A DNA stretch of 6,703 bases from NCBI GenBank assembly GCA_001462255.1, contig LIUJ01000051.1:1-6703 (forward strand), in the 5' to 3' direction. The translations under genes were made by a program, and so were the position numbers. This document shows, in pieces, positions 6,169 through 6,703 of the stretch; position 1 is the stretch's first letter, and every line of letters starts with the position of its first letter. Source of the stretch: Fibrobacteria bacterium GUT77. GTDB lineage: Bacteria; Fibrobacterota; Chitinivibrionia; Chitinivibrionales; Chitinispirillaceae. The notes beneath the pieces are model-generated. The model was given only the letters and a program-made list of their open reading frames with translations. It was not told the DNA's origin and ran no database searches.

Positions 6169-6201
6169 AACAAACCTCCTCACGTTGATTAAATGTTAAA
6201 T
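6169..6201 (-). repeat. leader element shared by two FISUMP genes (copy 2)
   Basis: On the minus strand this leader holds ATTTAACATT (6192-6201), then GAGGAGG, TTTGTT and ATG. GGAGGTTTGTTATG and ATTTAACATT match the leader of the 226-residue FISUMP gene; the distance from element to start is 5 bp longer here. An A+T-rich TATATTATTT (6198-6207) overlaps the element and could serve as a -10 region, though no convincing -35 is visible. Confidence 0.6.
6175..6180 (-). promoter_or_regulatory. Shine-Dalgarno that sets the start of the 643-residue gene
   Basis: AGGAGG on the minus strand lies 6 nt before ATG 6166-6168. Codons upstream of this ATG in the same frame (GTG AGG AGG TTT GTT) are the ribosome site itself, so the longer GTG-initiated reading is rejected. 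Confidence 0.85.
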
Positions 6202-6232
6202 AATATAGACCGACCTCTTACAAATCACCGCC

Positions 6233-6703
6233 TTAATAACTAAGGACACAACGCACTGAATAGGCATCCACCTCAAAGTTCATGCTACTCTCGCTCACGT
6301 AGCCACCTGAACAACCCATGCCCTGAGAATAGTAGTAGGTCTGACCCCCTGCATCTGTCCACCATGTGCCATTCTGTCCGATATAACTGAAACTGCCGGT
6401 ACCGGAGTGGTATTCTCCGCCGGGTAGAGCCGAAAATCCAAAATCATCCGTCCCGCCACCGGTACAGCGCCCTTCACTACTCCAATTGCTTTTAGATTTC
6501 AATTTCGTACCCGCCGAACTTTTGCCGCCCGCTGTTGTAATTAACTGCTCCCAATCGTCACGAGAAGCCAAATGCCACCCAATAGGACAGACCGCCAATG
6601 CCGCGTCTCTTGTATACAACCTACCATACTTCGCACAGTTACTTGGATTGTTGTCATAACACCACGAGTCCTCCGCCGCTATGTTCAAATTCTCCGCCAT
6701 CCA
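6233..6703 (-). CDS. FISUMP-domain protein, 5'-truncated by window edge
   Basis: This is the C-terminal 156 residues of a third FISUMP-domain protein. The frame is open to the window edge: the last codon (6701-6703) is Trp in WMAENLN, a mid-domain motif, so the Met at 6698-6700 is not the start. The signal peptide, any N-terminal domain and the RDGKxY strand lie outside. Visible motifs are WCYDNNPSNCAKYGRLY, CPIGWHLASRDDWEQL, TKLKSKSNW, GTDDFGFSALPGG (6416-6454), GTWWTDAGG and YSVRCVLSY. The Pro-Thr usual in GWHLPT is Ala-Ser here, and the protein runs four residues past SVRC (VLSY). Two cysteines (in EGRCTGG and GMGCSGG) may form an extra disulfide. It lies 64 bp upstream of the 643-residue gene on the same strand and may share a transcript. 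Its function is unknown; surface or periplasmic binding is an inference. Confidence 0.9.
   Translation of the reverse strand, partial: WMAENLNIAAEDSWCYDNNPSNCAKYGRLYTRDAALAVCPIGWHLASRDDWEQLITTAGGKSSAGTKLKSKSNWSSEGRCTGGGTDDFGFSALPGGEYHSGTGSFSYIGQNGTWWTDAGGQTYYYSQGMGCSGGYVSESSMNFEVDAYSVRCVLSY

Noticed and set aside
6169..6183. GTG-initiated start at 6183 for the 643-residue gene (648 residues)
   Set aside because: The extra codons GTG AGG AGG TTT GTT are the Shine-Dalgarno and spacer; ATG at 6166-6168 has ideal spacing and the same leader as the neighbouring FISUMP gene.
3452..6703. Diversity-generating retroelement acting on the FISUMP genes
   Set aside because: No reverse transcriptase gene or template repeat is visible in the window, and the variable segments are not adenine-directed copies of one another.

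Overview
The window looks like a piece of a Fibrobacterota-type genome, or a relative such as the gut-associated Fibrobacter/Fibromonas group. The clearest marker is three genes carrying the FISUMP domain (Fibrobacter succinogenes major paralogous domain). Its hallmarks are all present: RDGKxY, W(M/L)AxNLN, CYDN...C.KYG.LY, GWHL...(E/D)W, GTDDFGFSALPGG and a terminal SVRC/SIRC. FISUMP also occurs in some Bacteroidota and Spirochaetota, so the assignment is probable rather than proven. The outer-membrane efflux protein, the lipoprotein and the signal peptides fit a Gram-negative cell plan.

Layout on the + strand: positions 2-1081 are the 3' part of a TolC-family outer membrane efflux gene whose 5' end lies outside the window. 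Only 34 bp later begins a compact five-gene cassette (1116-2820) in which every gene overlaps the next by 4-10 bp. The order is a DUF3791-like small protein, a DUF3990 ADP-ribosyltransferase-fold protein, a second small helical protein, an MntA-like minimal nucleotidyltransferase and a HepT-like HEPN protein. It reads as two toxin-antitoxin-like modules (DUF3791/DUF3990/small protein and MNT/HEPN) joined into one translationally coupled unit. The first module is visibly more A+T-rich than the efflux gene before it. This cassette is the most interesting object in the window.

Layout on the - strand (read from 6703 down to 2926): a FISUMP protein cut by the window edge (6233-6703); a 643-residue exported fusion of a CsgG/LpoB-like N-terminal region, a TPR-like helical pair, a beta-rich middle and a C-terminal FISUMP domain (4237-6168); a 226-residue exported FISUMP protein (3452-4132); and a 123-residue lipoprotein (2926-3297). 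The two FISUMP genes whose 5' ends are visible share an identical stretch from Shine-Dalgarno to start codon and a common ATTTAACATT element further upstream. This suggests duplication with their leaders, or common control. The efflux/toxin-antitoxin side and the surface-protein side converge at 2821-2925, where I see no clear intrinsic terminator.

No tRNA, rRNA, CRISPR array, insertion sequence, reverse transcriptase or recombinase gene is visible. No gene-free stretch exceeds about 160 bp.
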